A DNA stretch of 64,000 nt from a virus: the IMG/VR virus record IMGVR_UViG_3300023082_000009, positions 30,880 through 94,879 of that record; one strand, given 5' to 3'. Shown here piece by piece: positions 6,512-15,118 of this stretch (positions within the stretch are counted from its first letter, which is position 1; each line of letters starts with the position of its first letter). A program made the translations under genes and the position numbers. The notes under the pieces were generated by a model. That model saw nothing but the letters and a program-made list of their open reading frames with translations. It was not told where the DNA came from and did not search any database.

Positions 6512-9391
6512 ATGACATGCAACCGCGACCTTTGTGAGGGGTGCCCGATTGACGGGCTCCATGAGCCAGTCGAGCCGTTGGGCTACGAGGACGCTCCCTA
6601 CCTCATCGTGACAGACACACCGAGCAAGGCAGGTGCCAAAGCTGGCCGCCTCCTTGCACCTTCCCACAAGGCAATGCTGTTCAAGCACATGGGCAACGAG
6701 CAGTTCACCGAGGACCAGTTCCAGTACCACCCTCTCTGCCTCTGCCCGTTCGACCAGGACCAGTACAAGAACACCGAGAAGAAGAAGATCTTCAAACACT
6801 GCCGGGCGCACCTGGAGGACTTCATCGACGAGATCCGTCCCGAGGTGATCATCCCCCTGGGCAGCGAGGCCGCGTGCCAAGTCTTCAACAAGTCGGTGAA
6901 GATCACCCAGGTGAAAGGTCTGGGTGCTCAGTCCGATGAGTTCGGCGTGCCGATCTTCCCGCTCCAGAACCCAGGCCTCGCCACTTTCCGTCCTGAGAAC
7001 GAACCAGTCCTCGCGGCGGACATTGCGTCGTTCGGGCGGTTGGTGGATGCAGGCTTCGACATCGCCAAAGCTGACGACTTCATGACGGGCGATTACACCG
7101 AGGTGACTGACCTCCAGTTCCTCATCGACGGCAAGCACGAACTGCTCTCGTACGATACCGAGACCACCGGCCTGCGCTGGTACCAGAAGGGCGTCAACGT
7201 CCGCACCTACGACGAGGCCAAGCACAAAGGCAAGGACTGGTTCCGCCCACGGTTCCAGATCCTTACGATGCAGTTCACCGTGAAGACCGGCGAGGCGTTT
7301 ATCCTGGTCTGGGACCACCCAGAACGCCCGATCCCCGAGGAGCGCAAGCCTGTATTGCGTAACCAGCTTCGGCAGCTGTTGTGCGCACCAGAAACCACGG
7401 TAATCGGACAGCGCATCAAGTTCGATAACGTGGCTCTTTGGATGACCGAGGGTATCCGTTTCCCTATCGGCGGGTGCACCCAGATGCTGTGCGCGATCCA
7501 CGATGAAAACCTGCCCGAGAAGAACCTGGACATCCTCACCAAGATCCATGCGCCGGAGATGGCCGGGTACGCCGACCGCTTCAACGCCAGCGTGGACAAG
7601 TCGAGGATGTGGGAAGTCCCGATCAAGACCATGATCCCGTACGGCGGTGGCGATACCGATGCAGCGTTCCGCGTCTACAACGAGCTGGAGCGCCTCGTGC
7701 AGGAAGACGAAAAGAACTGGAACCACTACTGCCGCGTCTCGATCCCAGGCCTCAACGCCCTGGCCGCAATGGAGACCCGAGGCATGCTCGTGGATCTCGA
7801 AGTGGCCCTGCCAGAGTTCCAGGCCTACCTGGAGGAGGAGGTGCTGCGCCAGCGCAACAGCCTGCTGGCCCAGGTGCACCGCGACATCAAGCGCGACCAC
7901 ATCGAAGCCAAGAAGGGCGACGTGGAAGAGGCCCTCAAGTTCTCCCGTCAAGAGTTCCTCAAGGACATCCTGTTCAACCATCCGAAGGGCTTCAAACTCA
8001 AGCCGAAGGTGTGGACCAAGACGACAGAGAAACTGCCGGACCACATGAAGGAGCCGAGCACCAGCTCGAAGGACCACCTGCCGTTCTTCTTCGAGAGCTG
8101 CCCCTTCACGTTCGAGCTGGCCGAGTACGTCAAAGACTCCACCATGCTGCGCAACAACGTCCAGGGCTTCCAGGACAAGTTCGTGGTAGATGGATGGTGC
8201 CGACCGACCTACTTCCTGGACGTGGCGGTGACCCGTCGTACGGCCTCGCGTGACCCCAACGGCCAGAACTTTCCGAAGCGTGGCAAGAAGGCCAAGATGT
8301 ACCAGCGTTCGTTCATCGCGCCCAAGGGCAAAGTGATCATCGCGTGCGACTTATCGCAGGCCGAGCTGCGCATCGCGGGCGACATGGCCAACGACAAAGA
8401 GATCATCAGGATCTACAACGAAAACGGCGATATTCACATCACCACGGCTGCTCTCGCGATGGGCATCAGCGAAGAGAAGTTCGCCCTGCTCCCGGCCAAG
8501 GAACGTAAGGAGTGGCGGCAGAAGGCCAAGGCGATCAACTTCGGTTTCATCTACGGGATGTCGTGGAAGAAGTTCATGGCTTACGCCAAGACCCAGTACG
8601 GGGTGGAGTTCACCGAGACCGAAGCCAAGAACATCCGGTCGAACTACTTCAAGAAGTACAAGGGCATTGCAGCGTGGCACGAAGTGGTCAAGAACTTCGT
8701 CAAGCAACACGGCTTCGTCCGCTCCTACAGCGGCCTCGTGCGCCACCTGCCAAGCGTTTACTCCGAGGAGGAGTGGATTCAGGCGGAGGCCATGCGCCAA
8801 GGCATCAACAGCCCGGTGCAAGAGTTCGGCTCCACCCTGGGCGTGATCAGTCTCGGGCGGATGAACGAAGAGATGGACCCGGTGTACCTGGAAGTGTTTG
8901 GCTTCATCCACGACGCCATCTACGCCTACGTCGACGAGAAGTATGTCGACTGGGGCCTCAAGACACTCAAGGGCTACATGCAGTCCAACGACCTGGAAGA
9001 TCTGTTTGGCCGGAAGATGAAGGTGCCGATCATCGCCGACGCGGCGTTTGGCTGGAACCAGGGCGAGCTGTACGAGCTGGGCGACTACGGTGGCTTCGAC
9101 CTCGACACCCCGTACGACTTCACCCAGATCCAGGACAAGGACGGCAATCAGCTGGTCGATCTGCCACCGCAGGAGATCCCACCAAATGGCGGTTTCCTCA
9201 CCCGCTCCCCGTACACCGAGGTCACCGACCTGGAAGACGAAAGCGTTGTGGTCGCAGTGCGCCGTCGCCACCTGGGCGTAGCACCGCCACGCCAAGCACA
9301 GGTCAAGCCACGCCGGGTGGCCGTCCGGGAGGAGGAACCGGAGCAAGTCAAGGCGGTCAAGCGGACGTACCGCAGCCGCGAATCAGTGTAG
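6512..9391 (+). CDS. Family A DNA polymerase with N-terminal UDG-like domain
   Basis: 959 aa. Residues ~1-175 resemble family 4/5 uracil-DNA glycosylases (Cys-rich start, VIIPLGSEAAC), but the catalytic motifs look degenerate: the usual HPS loop reads NPG and GEAPG reads TDTPS. Residues ~205-420 form a 3'-5' exonuclease with DTETTGL (~215), QRIKFDN and YGGGDTDAAFR. The polymerase core has motif A CDLSQAELR (~613), motif B RQKAKAINFGFIYG (~669) and motif C FIHDAI (~797). No 5' nuclease domain. A basic C-terminal extension ends VKRTYRSRESV. UDG-polymerase fusions are known from phages with modified thymine such as SPO1. Confidence 0.92.
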   Translation: MTCNRDLCEGCPIDGLHEPVEPLGYEDAPYLIVTDTPSKAGAKAGRLLAPSHKAMLFKHMGNEQFTEDQFQYHPLCLCPFDQDQYKNTEKKKIFKHCRAHLEDFIDEIRPEVIIPLGSEAACQVFNKSVKITQVKGLGAQSDEFGVPIFPLQNPGLATFRPENEPVLAADIASFGRLVDAGFDIAKADDFMTGDYTEVTDLQFLIDGKHELLSYDTETTGLRWYQKGVNVRTYDEAKHKGKDWFRPRFQILTMQFTVKTGEAFILVWDHPERPIPEERKPVLRNQLRQLLCAPETTVIGQRIKFDNVALWMTEGIRFPIGGCTQMLCAIHDENLPEKNLDILTKIHAPEMAGYADRFNASVDKSRMWEVPIKTMIPYGGGDTDAAFRVYNELERLVQEDEKNWNHYCRVSIPGLNALAAMETRGMLVDLEVALPEFQAYLEEEVLRQRNSLLAQVHRDIKRDHIEAKKGDVEEALKFSRQEFLKDILFNHPKGFKLKPKVWTKTTEKLPDHMKEPSTSSKDHLPFFFESCPFTFELAEYVKDSTMLRNNVQGFQDKFVVDGWCRPTYFLDVAVTRRTASRDPNGQNFPKRGKKAKMYQRSFIAPKGKVIIACDLSQAELRIAGDMANDKEIIRIYNENGDIHITTAALAMGISEEKFALLPAKERKEWRQKAKAINFGFIYGMSWKKFMAYAKTQYGVEFTETEAKNIRSNYFKKYKGIAAWHEVVKNFVKQHGFVRSYSGLVRHLPSVYSEEEWIQAEAMRQGINSPVQEFGSTLGVISLGRMNEEMDPVYLEVFGFIHDAIYAYVDEKYVDWGLKTLKGYMQSNDLEDLFGRKMKVPIIADAAFGWNQGELYELGDYGGFDLDTPYDFTQIQDKDGNQLVDLPPQEIPPNGGFLTRSPYTEVTDLEDESVVVAVRRRHLGVAPPRQAQVKPRRVAVREEEPEQVKAVKRTYRSRESV

Positions 9392-9396
9392 CTACC

Positions 9397-9428
9397 CTGG
9401 GGCCGTGATTGGCCCCAGACTTCTTTTC
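9397..9428 (+). terminator. Rho-independent terminator after DNA polymerase
   Basis: Stem CTGGGGCC / GGCCCCAG with a six-base loop, then ACTTCTTTTC. Confidence 0.85.
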
Positions 9429-9446
9429 ACTACAGGAGATACCACC

Positions 9447-9902
9447 ATGTCCGAAGAACGCATCATCCGCCGCACACGCACCGTAGCCCGAGGGGTACTC
9501 CGCCAGGAGCCTACTCACCTGGGCGACATCAACCAACGCATGCAATTGATTGCAGAAGCCGAGGCCGAGATCCGCAAGACCCTGGAGGCCATCGAGACAG
9601 CCAAGGCCGAAGTGGAAGACCTCATGAAGGCCGCAAAGCTGACCACCCACGAGCACCTGGGGCTGATCGCGGAGTGGGTCGAGACCAAGACCAACTCGTC
9701 TACCGAAGTCAGCGTAGAAGCGGCTCGCAAGGCGATCAGGAACGACAAGGACTTCTTCTCCGTCCTCAAGGTCCAGATGGGTCCGCTGGGCAAGGTGCTG
9801 TCCGAGAACGAGATCAAGGCCATCGCCAAGGTCACGCCCGGTCAGGTCACCGGCAAGAAGTTCCAGATCATGCAACCGAAAAAGAAGGCAGGCAAAAAAT
9901 GA
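9447..9902 (+). CDS. Unknown 151-aa protein with basic termini
   Basis: ATG 9447 after AGGAG; an in-frame ATG at 9405 lies within the terminator stem-loop region and lacks a binding site. The N terminus reads MSEERIIRRTRTVARG, a clear example of the recurrent basic terminal peptide. A long helical segment (~30-75, coiled-coil-like) follows, and the tail is Lys-rich. An exact palindromic repeat lies inside the gene at 9541 and encodes MQLIAE. Location between polymerase and primase suggests a replication accessory. Confidence 0.7.
   Translation: MSEERIIRRTRTVARGVLRQEPTHLGDINQRMQLIAEAEAEIRKTLEAIETAKAEVEDLMKAAKLTTHEHLGLIAEWVETKTNSSTEVSVEAARKAIRNDKDFFSVLKVQMGPLGKVLSENEIKAIAKVTPGQVTGKKFQIMQPKKKAGKK
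9541..9554. repeat. Palindromic repeat, copy 3 (exact core, TG centre), in coding sequence
   Basis: TGCAATTGATTGCA inside the gene at 9447. Confidence 0.85.
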
Positions 9903-10456
9903 ACAAGACCCTGGAGCTGGCCGATCACCTCGAACGCACCCCTGCCGACTCCGGGGTGCTTGTTGTCCACGATGCCTTGCGTATGGCTGCCGCCGAGCTG
10001 CGCCGCCTGGACGCGCTGATCAACACACCCGAGACCGAGAACTTCGTCGAAGGCATCCGCCTGGAAGCCGCACACCAGGAGCAGCGCTGGGGCGCGTCGC
10101 ACGATGACGGTAAGGGTCCGCAGGACTGGTACTGGCTCGTCGGCCACCTCGCAGGCAAGGCCCTCATGTCCTTCGTTACGGGCGACATCGAGAAGGCCAA
10201 ACACCACGTCATCACAACAGCTGCGGCGCTGGCCAACTGGCACCGCAAACTCTGTGGGAGCGGCACCATGCGTCCAGGCATCGCACCACCAGAGCCGGAG
10301 AAGACCGAGGAGTACCAGCAGGGCTTCAAGGCTTACCAGGAAGGCCGCACCCCTTGCGCCAACCCCTACCTGTCCACCAACCAGTTCTGGGCCAGCGGCT
10401 CTTGGGCTCGCGGCTTCCGCGCCGCCGCTCTCAAAGACACAAAGGAGCATGGCTAA
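9899..10456 (+). CDS. Phage protein with RMF/CrpP-like C-terminal segment
   Basis: 185 aa, overlapping the previous stop (ATGA). The middle (WGASHDDGKGPQDWYW, LAGKAL, ALANWHRKL) resembles a conserved phage protein of unknown function. The last ~40 residues (YQQGFKAYQEG, CANPY, WASGSWARGF) match the spacing of ribosome modulation factor and CrpP-like proteins: a GxxAxxxG helix, a Pro-Tyr turn, then WxxGWxxG. Whether it acts on ribosomes is unknown. The next gene starts on its stop (TAATG). Confidence 0.6.
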   Translation: MNKTLELADHLERTPADSGVLVVHDALRMAAAELRRLDALINTPETENFVEGIRLEAAHQEQRWGASHDDGKGPQDWYWLVGHLAGKALMSFVTGDIEKAKHHVITTAAALANWHRKLCGSGTMRPGIAPPEPEKTEEYQQGFKAYQEGRTPCANPYLSTNQFWASGSWARGFRAAALKDTKEHG

Positions 10457-11454
10457 TGGAGCGGGCGCACATCAAGGAGGTTCTGCGTGACGTGTTCGGG
10501 CGGAACTTCGCGATGAAGGATCTCGGCGAGTGGGTGAGTATCAAGTGCCCGCTGGCCAAGTGGACCCACGAGAAGGGCTCCGACTCCACGGCGTCTGCCG
10601 GGGTCAAGGTCGCGCCCGACGGCACCAGTATCTACAACTGCTTCACCTGCAAGCACCCCAAGCCGTTCCACGCCATGCTCAAGGAGTACGCGGAGTATTC
10701 CGGGGACAACCTGGACGGCTTGATCGAGGAGCTGGAGGAGGGTGAGTTCCTCGGCCCGTCCAGGCCCCGCACGTACGACGAGATCCGGGCGGAGATGGCC
10801 CAGGAAACCGAGATGGCTATGCCCCTGGACGAAGGCCTGTACATGGACCTCTACCAGCCAGCAGGCAAGCACCGGTACCTGCGTGATCGCGGCATCGACC
10901 TCGCCACCTCCCAGAAGCTGGAGCTGCGGTTTGATCCGAAGGACAGCGAAGGCGAGGCCCGCATCATGTTCCCGGTGCGCGGCCCCGATGGCCTGCTCTA
11001 CGGGTTCAGCGGGCGGGCGATCAACCCAGGTGCCCGGCTCAAGGTCCGCGACTACCACGGCCTCAAGAAGTCCGAGATGGTCCTGGGCTCGCACCTCGTA
11101 GGGCCGACCGACAAGATCTGCATCGTCGAGGGGCTCTTCGACTACGCCAACGCGCATCAGTGTGGCTATACAGGGTGTGCCGTAATGCACTCAACTATGA
11201 CCGATCACCAAGCCGACATCTTCCGGGATCTCGGGCGGCCAGCCTACCTCTTCTACGATGACGACAAGGCCGGTGAAGATGGCAACGTGATTGCCGAACG
11301 GAAACTGAAAGGCCACATCCCTCTACTCGGAGTGACCTACCCAGACGTGAAGATTGAAGACGATTCACCGGAAGGATGGCACTGGCTCAAAGACCCCGGA
11401 GAGATGATTCCCGAGGACTTTGCCCAGATGATCCGGGACGCCTATCTTCTTTGA
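10456..11454 (+). CDS. DnaG-type primase (zinc finger plus TOPRIM)
   Basis: 332 aa. A zinc-binding region uses C31, H38, C62 and C65. The TOPRIM domain has IVEGLFDY (~224) and the acidic YDDDKAG (~266), the magnesium-binding signature of DnaG-type primases. It is shorter than bacterial DnaG (~580 aa) and lacks a C-terminal helicase-binding domain of usual size. It would prime synthesis together with the helicase at 5227. Its stop codon overlaps the -35 element of the next promoter. Confidence 0.85.
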   Translation: MERAHIKEVLRDVFGRNFAMKDLGEWVSIKCPLAKWTHEKGSDSTASAGVKVAPDGTSIYNCFTCKHPKPFHAMLKEYAEYSGDNLDGLIEELEEGEFLGPSRPRTYDEIRAEMAQETEMAMPLDEGLYMDLYQPAGKHRYLRDRGIDLATSQKLELRFDPKDSEGEARIMFPVRGPDGLLYGFSGRAINPGARLKVRDYHGLKKSEMVLGSHLVGPTDKICIVEGLFDYANAHQCGYTGCAVMHSTMTDHQADIFRDLGRPAYLFYDDDKAGEDGNVIAERKLKGHIPLLGVTYPDVKIEDDSPEGWHWLKDPGEMIPEDFAQMIRDAYLL

Positions 11455-11479
11455 CATACGAAAGGCCAATGCCTAGTAT
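11451..11479 (+). promoter_or_regulatory. Strong sigma70-type promoter
   Basis: TTGACA (11451-11456), 17-bp spacer, TAGTAT (11474-11479). The expected transcription start (~11486) is within two or three bases of the ATG at 11488, so that message may be leaderless. It also serves the ssDNA-binding protein gene. Confidence 0.75.
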
Positions 11480-11487
11480 GGTGCGAC

Positions 11488-11862
11488 ATGACTAATGGTC
11501 AGATAGAAGAACCCGATTACTTCCTGTTGCACCTCCAACCCCTCTTGAAGGGCAAGAGCGTAAAGCTCGTAGTTGAGCAGGAAAAGACGCACGGAAAGGT
11601 TAACCGTCTCGTGCAAAAAGGATTACTCATCGCGCCAGGGAAAGTCTACGGACTCGATACCCATGCGATGGTAGTGTCGCTCCTCGGGAGCGGGAGCTGC
11701 GTGATCTATCCAGACTCGCAGACAAGCAAAGGTGAATTGGTCAAGGCTGGGCTCTCCGCTCGGCTGGCCATAGCCTTAATTGATTCACTTAAAAAACTCT
11801 ACGGAGAGTCAACCCATGGCACCGCAAAGACCCGCAAGACCCGCTCGCGCCGCAGCAAGTAA
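11488..11862 (+). CDS. Unknown 124-aa protein, possibly leaderless
   Basis: ATG lies a few bases after the predicted transcription start and has no clear ribosome-binding site. Codon use is less GC-biased than in the neighbours (many GTA, AAA, GGA). The body looks like a small alpha/beta or winged-helix protein (VNRLVQKGLLIAPGKVYGLD); the tail TRKTRSRRSK is basic. The last 47 bp overlap the start of the ssDNA-binding protein gene in another frame. No family recognised. Confidence 0.6.
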   Translation: MTNGQIEEPDYFLLHLQPLLKGKSVKLVVEQEKTHGKVNRLVQKGLLIAPGKVYGLDTHAMVVSLLGSGSCVIYPDSQTSKGELVKAGLSARLAIALIDSLKKLYGESTHGTAKTRKTRSRRSK

Positions 11863-13096
11863 GGCGCCAGCAGCACGCACTTCCTACCGAGGCGACGCGG
11901 GCCGTCGTCAGATGGAGGAAGAGCAGATCCGCCAGGAAGCAGCCAAAGAAGCACGCAAGGCCAAAGGCTTTGAACCCTTCCGCTTCTGGACCCCGGTTGG
12001 CGAAACTCGCCAGATCGTGATCATCGACGACGCGCCGGACTTCTTCCGCTACGAGCACGCCCTGAAAAGTGCAGGCTCGAATCGCTACGACAACTTCTTG
12101 CCGTGCATCAACGAAGACGCCAACTGCCCGGCCTGCTCGGTATCCGAGAAGCCTGCGTACTTTGCCATGTACCTGTCGGTCATCGACCTGACTCCGTACA
12201 ACAACAAAGACGGCGACGAAGTTCCATGGTCCAAGAAAATGCTGGTCGTGAAACCGTCCCAGCAGAAGAAGATCTCCCGCCTGTTCGAGCGTGAAGGCTC
12301 CCTGCGCGGCATGATTCTGGACATGACCCGCGACGGCGACAAAGACGCGGCCATTGGCAACGACATCGAGTTCGTGGGCTGGATGGAAGAAGACGAACTG
12401 GCCACCTACTACGATGAATACACGGACAAAGACGGCAAGGTCCAAACCATCGACTGCCTGGAGCCGTTCGACTACGACAGCATCTACCCTGAAATGACCG
12501 AAGAGCAGTTGGCTACCATCGCAGGCGTAACCGACCACGGCGTGGGCAACCGTCGCCAGACTGATCGTGCGATTGGCCGTGGCGGTCGTGAAGCTCCAGC
12601 ACCAGCAGCTCGCGGTGGTCGTTCCGCAGGCCGTCGTGATGCCGAGGCGCCGACTCGTCCAGCGCGGGGCGGTCGTCAGGCTCCTGCCGATGATGGCAAC
12701 GATGACCAGCAGGACGCACCACAACGTGGTCGCCGCCCAGCGCCAGCAGCAGAAGCCCCGGCACGCGGTCGTCGCCAAGCAGCGGAAGAAGCCCCGGCGC
12801 CTACTCGTGGCCGCCGTGCGCCTCCACCGCCTGCCGACGATTACCCGGATGACCAGGGTGGCGAAGACTACGCCGATGACGCCCCAGCAGAAGCTCCACC
12901 GGCACGCGGCGGTCGTCGCCCGGCACCGGCAGCAGAAGCGCCTTCGCGTGGTCGCCGCCCATCGCCAGCAGCTGATGATGCCCCTCAGCGTCCAGCTCGC
13001 GGCGGTCGTGCGGCAGCAGCACACGAAGACCCGCCATTCGAGGAAGAGCCACCAGCAGCGCGGGGCCGTACTGCCCTTCGCGGTCGGCGTAACTAA
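11816..13096 (+). CDS. ssb: Single-stranded DNA-binding protein with RGG/RGR-rich tail
   Basis: 426 aa, ATG after GGAG. Residues ~45-235 form a gp32-type core: FRFWTPVGETRQIVIID, then a Cys cluster (CINEDANCPAC) and FAMYLSVIDLTPY, as in T4 gp32-like phage SSBs. Residues ~240-426 are low complexity, with about five RGG and four RGRR units alternating with Pro/Ala- and Asp/Glu-rich spacers, ending LRGRRN. Most SSBs have an acidic tail, so this Arg-Gly tail is unusual and might promote condensation. It would coat ssDNA at the fork and with the RecA-like protein. Confidence 0.8.
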   Translation: MAPQRPARPARAAASKAPAARTSYRGDAGRRQMEEEQIRQEAAKEARKAKGFEPFRFWTPVGETRQIVIIDDAPDFFRYEHALKSAGSNRYDNFLPCINEDANCPACSVSEKPAYFAMYLSVIDLTPYNNKDGDEVPWSKKMLVVKPSQQKKISRLFEREGSLRGMILDMTRDGDKDAAIGNDIEFVGWMEEDELATYYDEYTDKDGKVQTIDCLEPFDYDSIYPEMTEEQLATIAGVTDHGVGNRRQTDRAIGRGGREAPAPAARGGRSAGRRDAEAPTRPARGGRQAPADDGNDDQQDAPQRGRRPAPAAEAPARGRRQAAEEAPAPTRGRRAPPPPADDYPDDQGGEDYADDAPAEAPPARGGRRPAPAAEAPSRGRRPSPAADDAPQRPARGGRAAAAHEDPPFEEEPPAARGRTALRGRRN

Positions 13097-13099
13097 ACC

Positions 13100-14788
13100 A
13101 TGCGCCCGGCTATCCTTGCGGGCGCTATGAAGCTCCCTCTCGATAGTATCGACGCCCCTGCCGTAAAGAAGCTGACCACCTACAAGCATCGCCCCCTGGG
13201 CCTTGCCGACGGTGAGCCAGATCTGGAGGTCGAGGCTTGGTACTACGAGGGGGATTTTCTTTGCGTGCCCCGCCAGCTCGGGATCACGCTGTGCAATCAG
13301 TTGCACATCGAGATCGAAGATCAGACCAGTGATGGGTTCCCTGCCGTCTTCCCTTGCATCCCCGATCCCAGGGTGTACCAGGAGCCGCAGATCGACCAGA
13401 TCGTGGAAACCTTCGACAGCTTTTACGACTTCATCTTCCGTGCCCATACCGGGTGGGGTAAGACCGTGGGCTCCCTCATTGCCGCAGCGCGGATGGGGCG
13501 GACCACCATTGTCATCGTTGACCAGGACAACCTCCGGGAGCAGTGGGAGGAGTGCCTGATCAAGTTGTTCGGCTTCAAGCCCGAGGAGATCGGGATCATC
13601 CAGGGGCCGGAGAAGAAGTGGCGCTGGAAGGGACTGGCCGTAACCATCGCTATGGTGCAGACCCTCAGCCAGAAGGGCGTGTCGGAGGAGATGGCGGAAT
13701 ACTACGGTACTGCCATCGTCGACGAGGTACACACCGCTGGCGCCCCGACGTTCTCCGCCTCCCTGGTCATGTTCAGCGCCGGTCGACGCCTGGGCGTGTC
13801 TGCTACTCCTGGTCGCCGTGATGGCCTCCAGCGCGCCCTGGACCACAACCTGGGCAAGATCCGCGTGGCAGCCGACAAGGAGCACGACCGCTCCGCCGTC
13901 TACGTGATCCGTCACGAGACCGTCTACAGCTTCTACGGCAACGTGTCCAAGATGACCGGGCGGATCTTCTCCGAGGTCGAGGAGGATGGCCCGCGTAACA
14001 TGACGATCATGGAGGCAGCTCTCTGGCTGTACGAGTCGGGGCGGGACGTGCTGATCCTCTCGGACCGTATCGAGCAGCTGCGGGAGCTGATGAGCATCGG
14101 CTATTACCTGGGGGTGCCCGAGGAGGAGATGGGCCTGTATACTGGCCACGACCCCCAGTGGATCTTCGGCAAAGACCCGAAGCCTACCAAGAGACCTGAT
14201 GACCTGCACCGATGGAAAGACGACCGAGGCCGCTTCGTGTACGCGGAGTACAGCGCGGTCGGTTTGCAGCTCGTGAGGAAACGAATTCCTAAAGCCACAC
14301 TCAAACAGGTCAAAGAAAGATGCACGATGATGTTTGCTACATACGGGATGTGCTCAAAGGGCTTCGACAAACCCAGCCTCACGGGCGGCATCGACGCTAC
14401 ACCTAGAAGCACGGCAGAACAGATTCACGGTCGGATTCTCCGAGGGGAAGACGGCAGGCCAATACCGATCTGGGTAACCATCGCCGACGTGAACAGCTAC
14501 CGACTGATGTATTCGTTCGGTAGTCGGGTGAAGGAGTATCTCAAAAGCAATGGTGTCCTCTTTGAGTGGCACCCAGACGGGAGTGTTGAACCATGCGACG
14601 TGACAGACCTAAAGGCAGAGATCTACGACCGGGTAACCGAGCTGAAATCTATGCAGATCCAAACCAACAGCGACGGGCTAAATATTCTGCTGACGGCCAA
14701 GGACGCGCAGAGAAACAAGCGGACAGCCGAGCGCGCTATAATGCAAAAGTTCCAAAGACCGCCAGCCCGCCTGCCCCGCCATCAGTGA
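13100..14788 (+). CDS. SF2 helicase (UvsW/RAD25-like)
   Basis: 562 aa. RecA-like domain 1 has Walker A HTGWGKT (116-122), DEVH (208-211) and SATPGR (234-239). Domain 2 carries a QIHGRILRG motif VI. Layout fits the UvsW-type branch-migrating helicases used in phage recombination. The start is uncertain: ATG 13100 or ATG 13127, neither with a good binding site. A GCGCCCG/CGCGGGC-type hairpin (13102-13125) lies between them. The C terminus is basic and overlaps no gene if the next start is 14824. Confidence 0.85.
   Translation: MRPAILAGAMKLPLDSIDAPAVKKLTTYKHRPLGLADGEPDLEVEAWYYEGDFLCVPRQLGITLCNQLHIEIEDQTSDGFPAVFPCIPDPRVYQEPQIDQIVETFDSFYDFIFRAHTGWGKTVGSLIAAARMGRTTIVIVDQDNLREQWEECLIKLFGFKPEEIGIIQGPEKKWRWKGLAVTIAMVQTLSQKGVSEEMAEYYGTAIVDEVHTAGAPTFSASLVMFSAGRRLGVSATPGRRDGLQRALDHNLGKIRVAADKEHDRSAVYVIRHETVYSFYGNVSKMTGRIFSEVEEDGPRNMTIMEAALWLYESGRDVLILSDRIEQLRELMSIGYYLGVPEEEMGLYTGHDPQWIFGKDPKPTKRPDDLHRWKDDRGRFVYAEYSAVGLQLVRKRIPKATLKQVKERCTMMFATYGMCSKGFDKPSLTGGIDATPRSTAEQIHGRILRGEDGRPIPIWVTIADVNSYRLMYSFGSRVKEYLKSNGVLFEWHPDGSVEPCDVTDLKAEIYDRVTELKSMQIQTNSDGLNILLTAKDAQRNKRTAERAIMQKFQRPPARLPRHQ
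13291..13306. repeat. Palindromic repeat variant, copy 4 (one mismatch), in coding sequence
   Basis: GTGCAATCAGTTGCAC, within the SF2 helicase gene. The mismatch breaks arm symmetry at one position. Confidence 0.55.
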
Positions 14789-14823
14789 GGCGAGGACATC
14801 GGCGCGAGGTGAGTCAAGCTGAT

Positions 14824-15111
14824 ATGGACGGTACCGCAATCGTAGAGAGCTACACGGTGCCCGAGGCGGCGGAGGCAATGGGCAAAGCCCTGAACACCTT
14901 CCGACGCTGGATACACGATGAACTGATCCCTGGCCCGTACCTGCATGACACGCAGTCGGGGTATCTGGTCTACAGCAGAGGCGAGCTGGACATAATCGCC
15001 CAGGCACTGCAAGTGCACGCCGAGGAGTTCTCCTACTTCCGGGCGGACCACACGACAGTGATTCATGCAATCAACCAGCGCATCCAGGCATACCGCTCGA
15101 TGCACATCTGA
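14824..15111 (+). CDS. MerR/excisionase-type HTH protein
   Basis: 95 aa from ATG 14824 (GTG 14809 is an alternative). YTVPEAAEAMGKALNTFRRW followed by a wing (GPYLHDTQSGYLVYSRGEL) is the classic helix-turn-helix and wing of MerR or excisionase-like proteins, where the wing reads the site. It probably binds DNA as a small regulator or recombination accessory. Partners unknown. Confidence 0.7.
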   Translation: MDGTAIVESYTVPEAAEAMGKALNTFRRWIHDELIPGPYLHDTQSGYLVYSRGELDIIAQALQVHAEEFSYFRADHTTVIHAINQRIQAYRSMHI

Positions 15112-15118
15112 GGTCACC

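Noticed and set aside
6470-8077. A 535-codon open frame on the minus strand opposite the DNA polymerase
   Set aside because: It lies entirely within a gene with all polymerase motifs, its protein is a Val/Leu/His/Arg-rich shadow product typical of antisense frames in GC-rich DNA, and there is no binding site.
11789-14209. An 806-codon minus-strand frame opposite the SSB and helicase genes
   Set aside because: Low-complexity Cys/Trp/Arg/Thr-rich antisense product of the RGG-repeat region; the plus-strand genes have recognisable domains.
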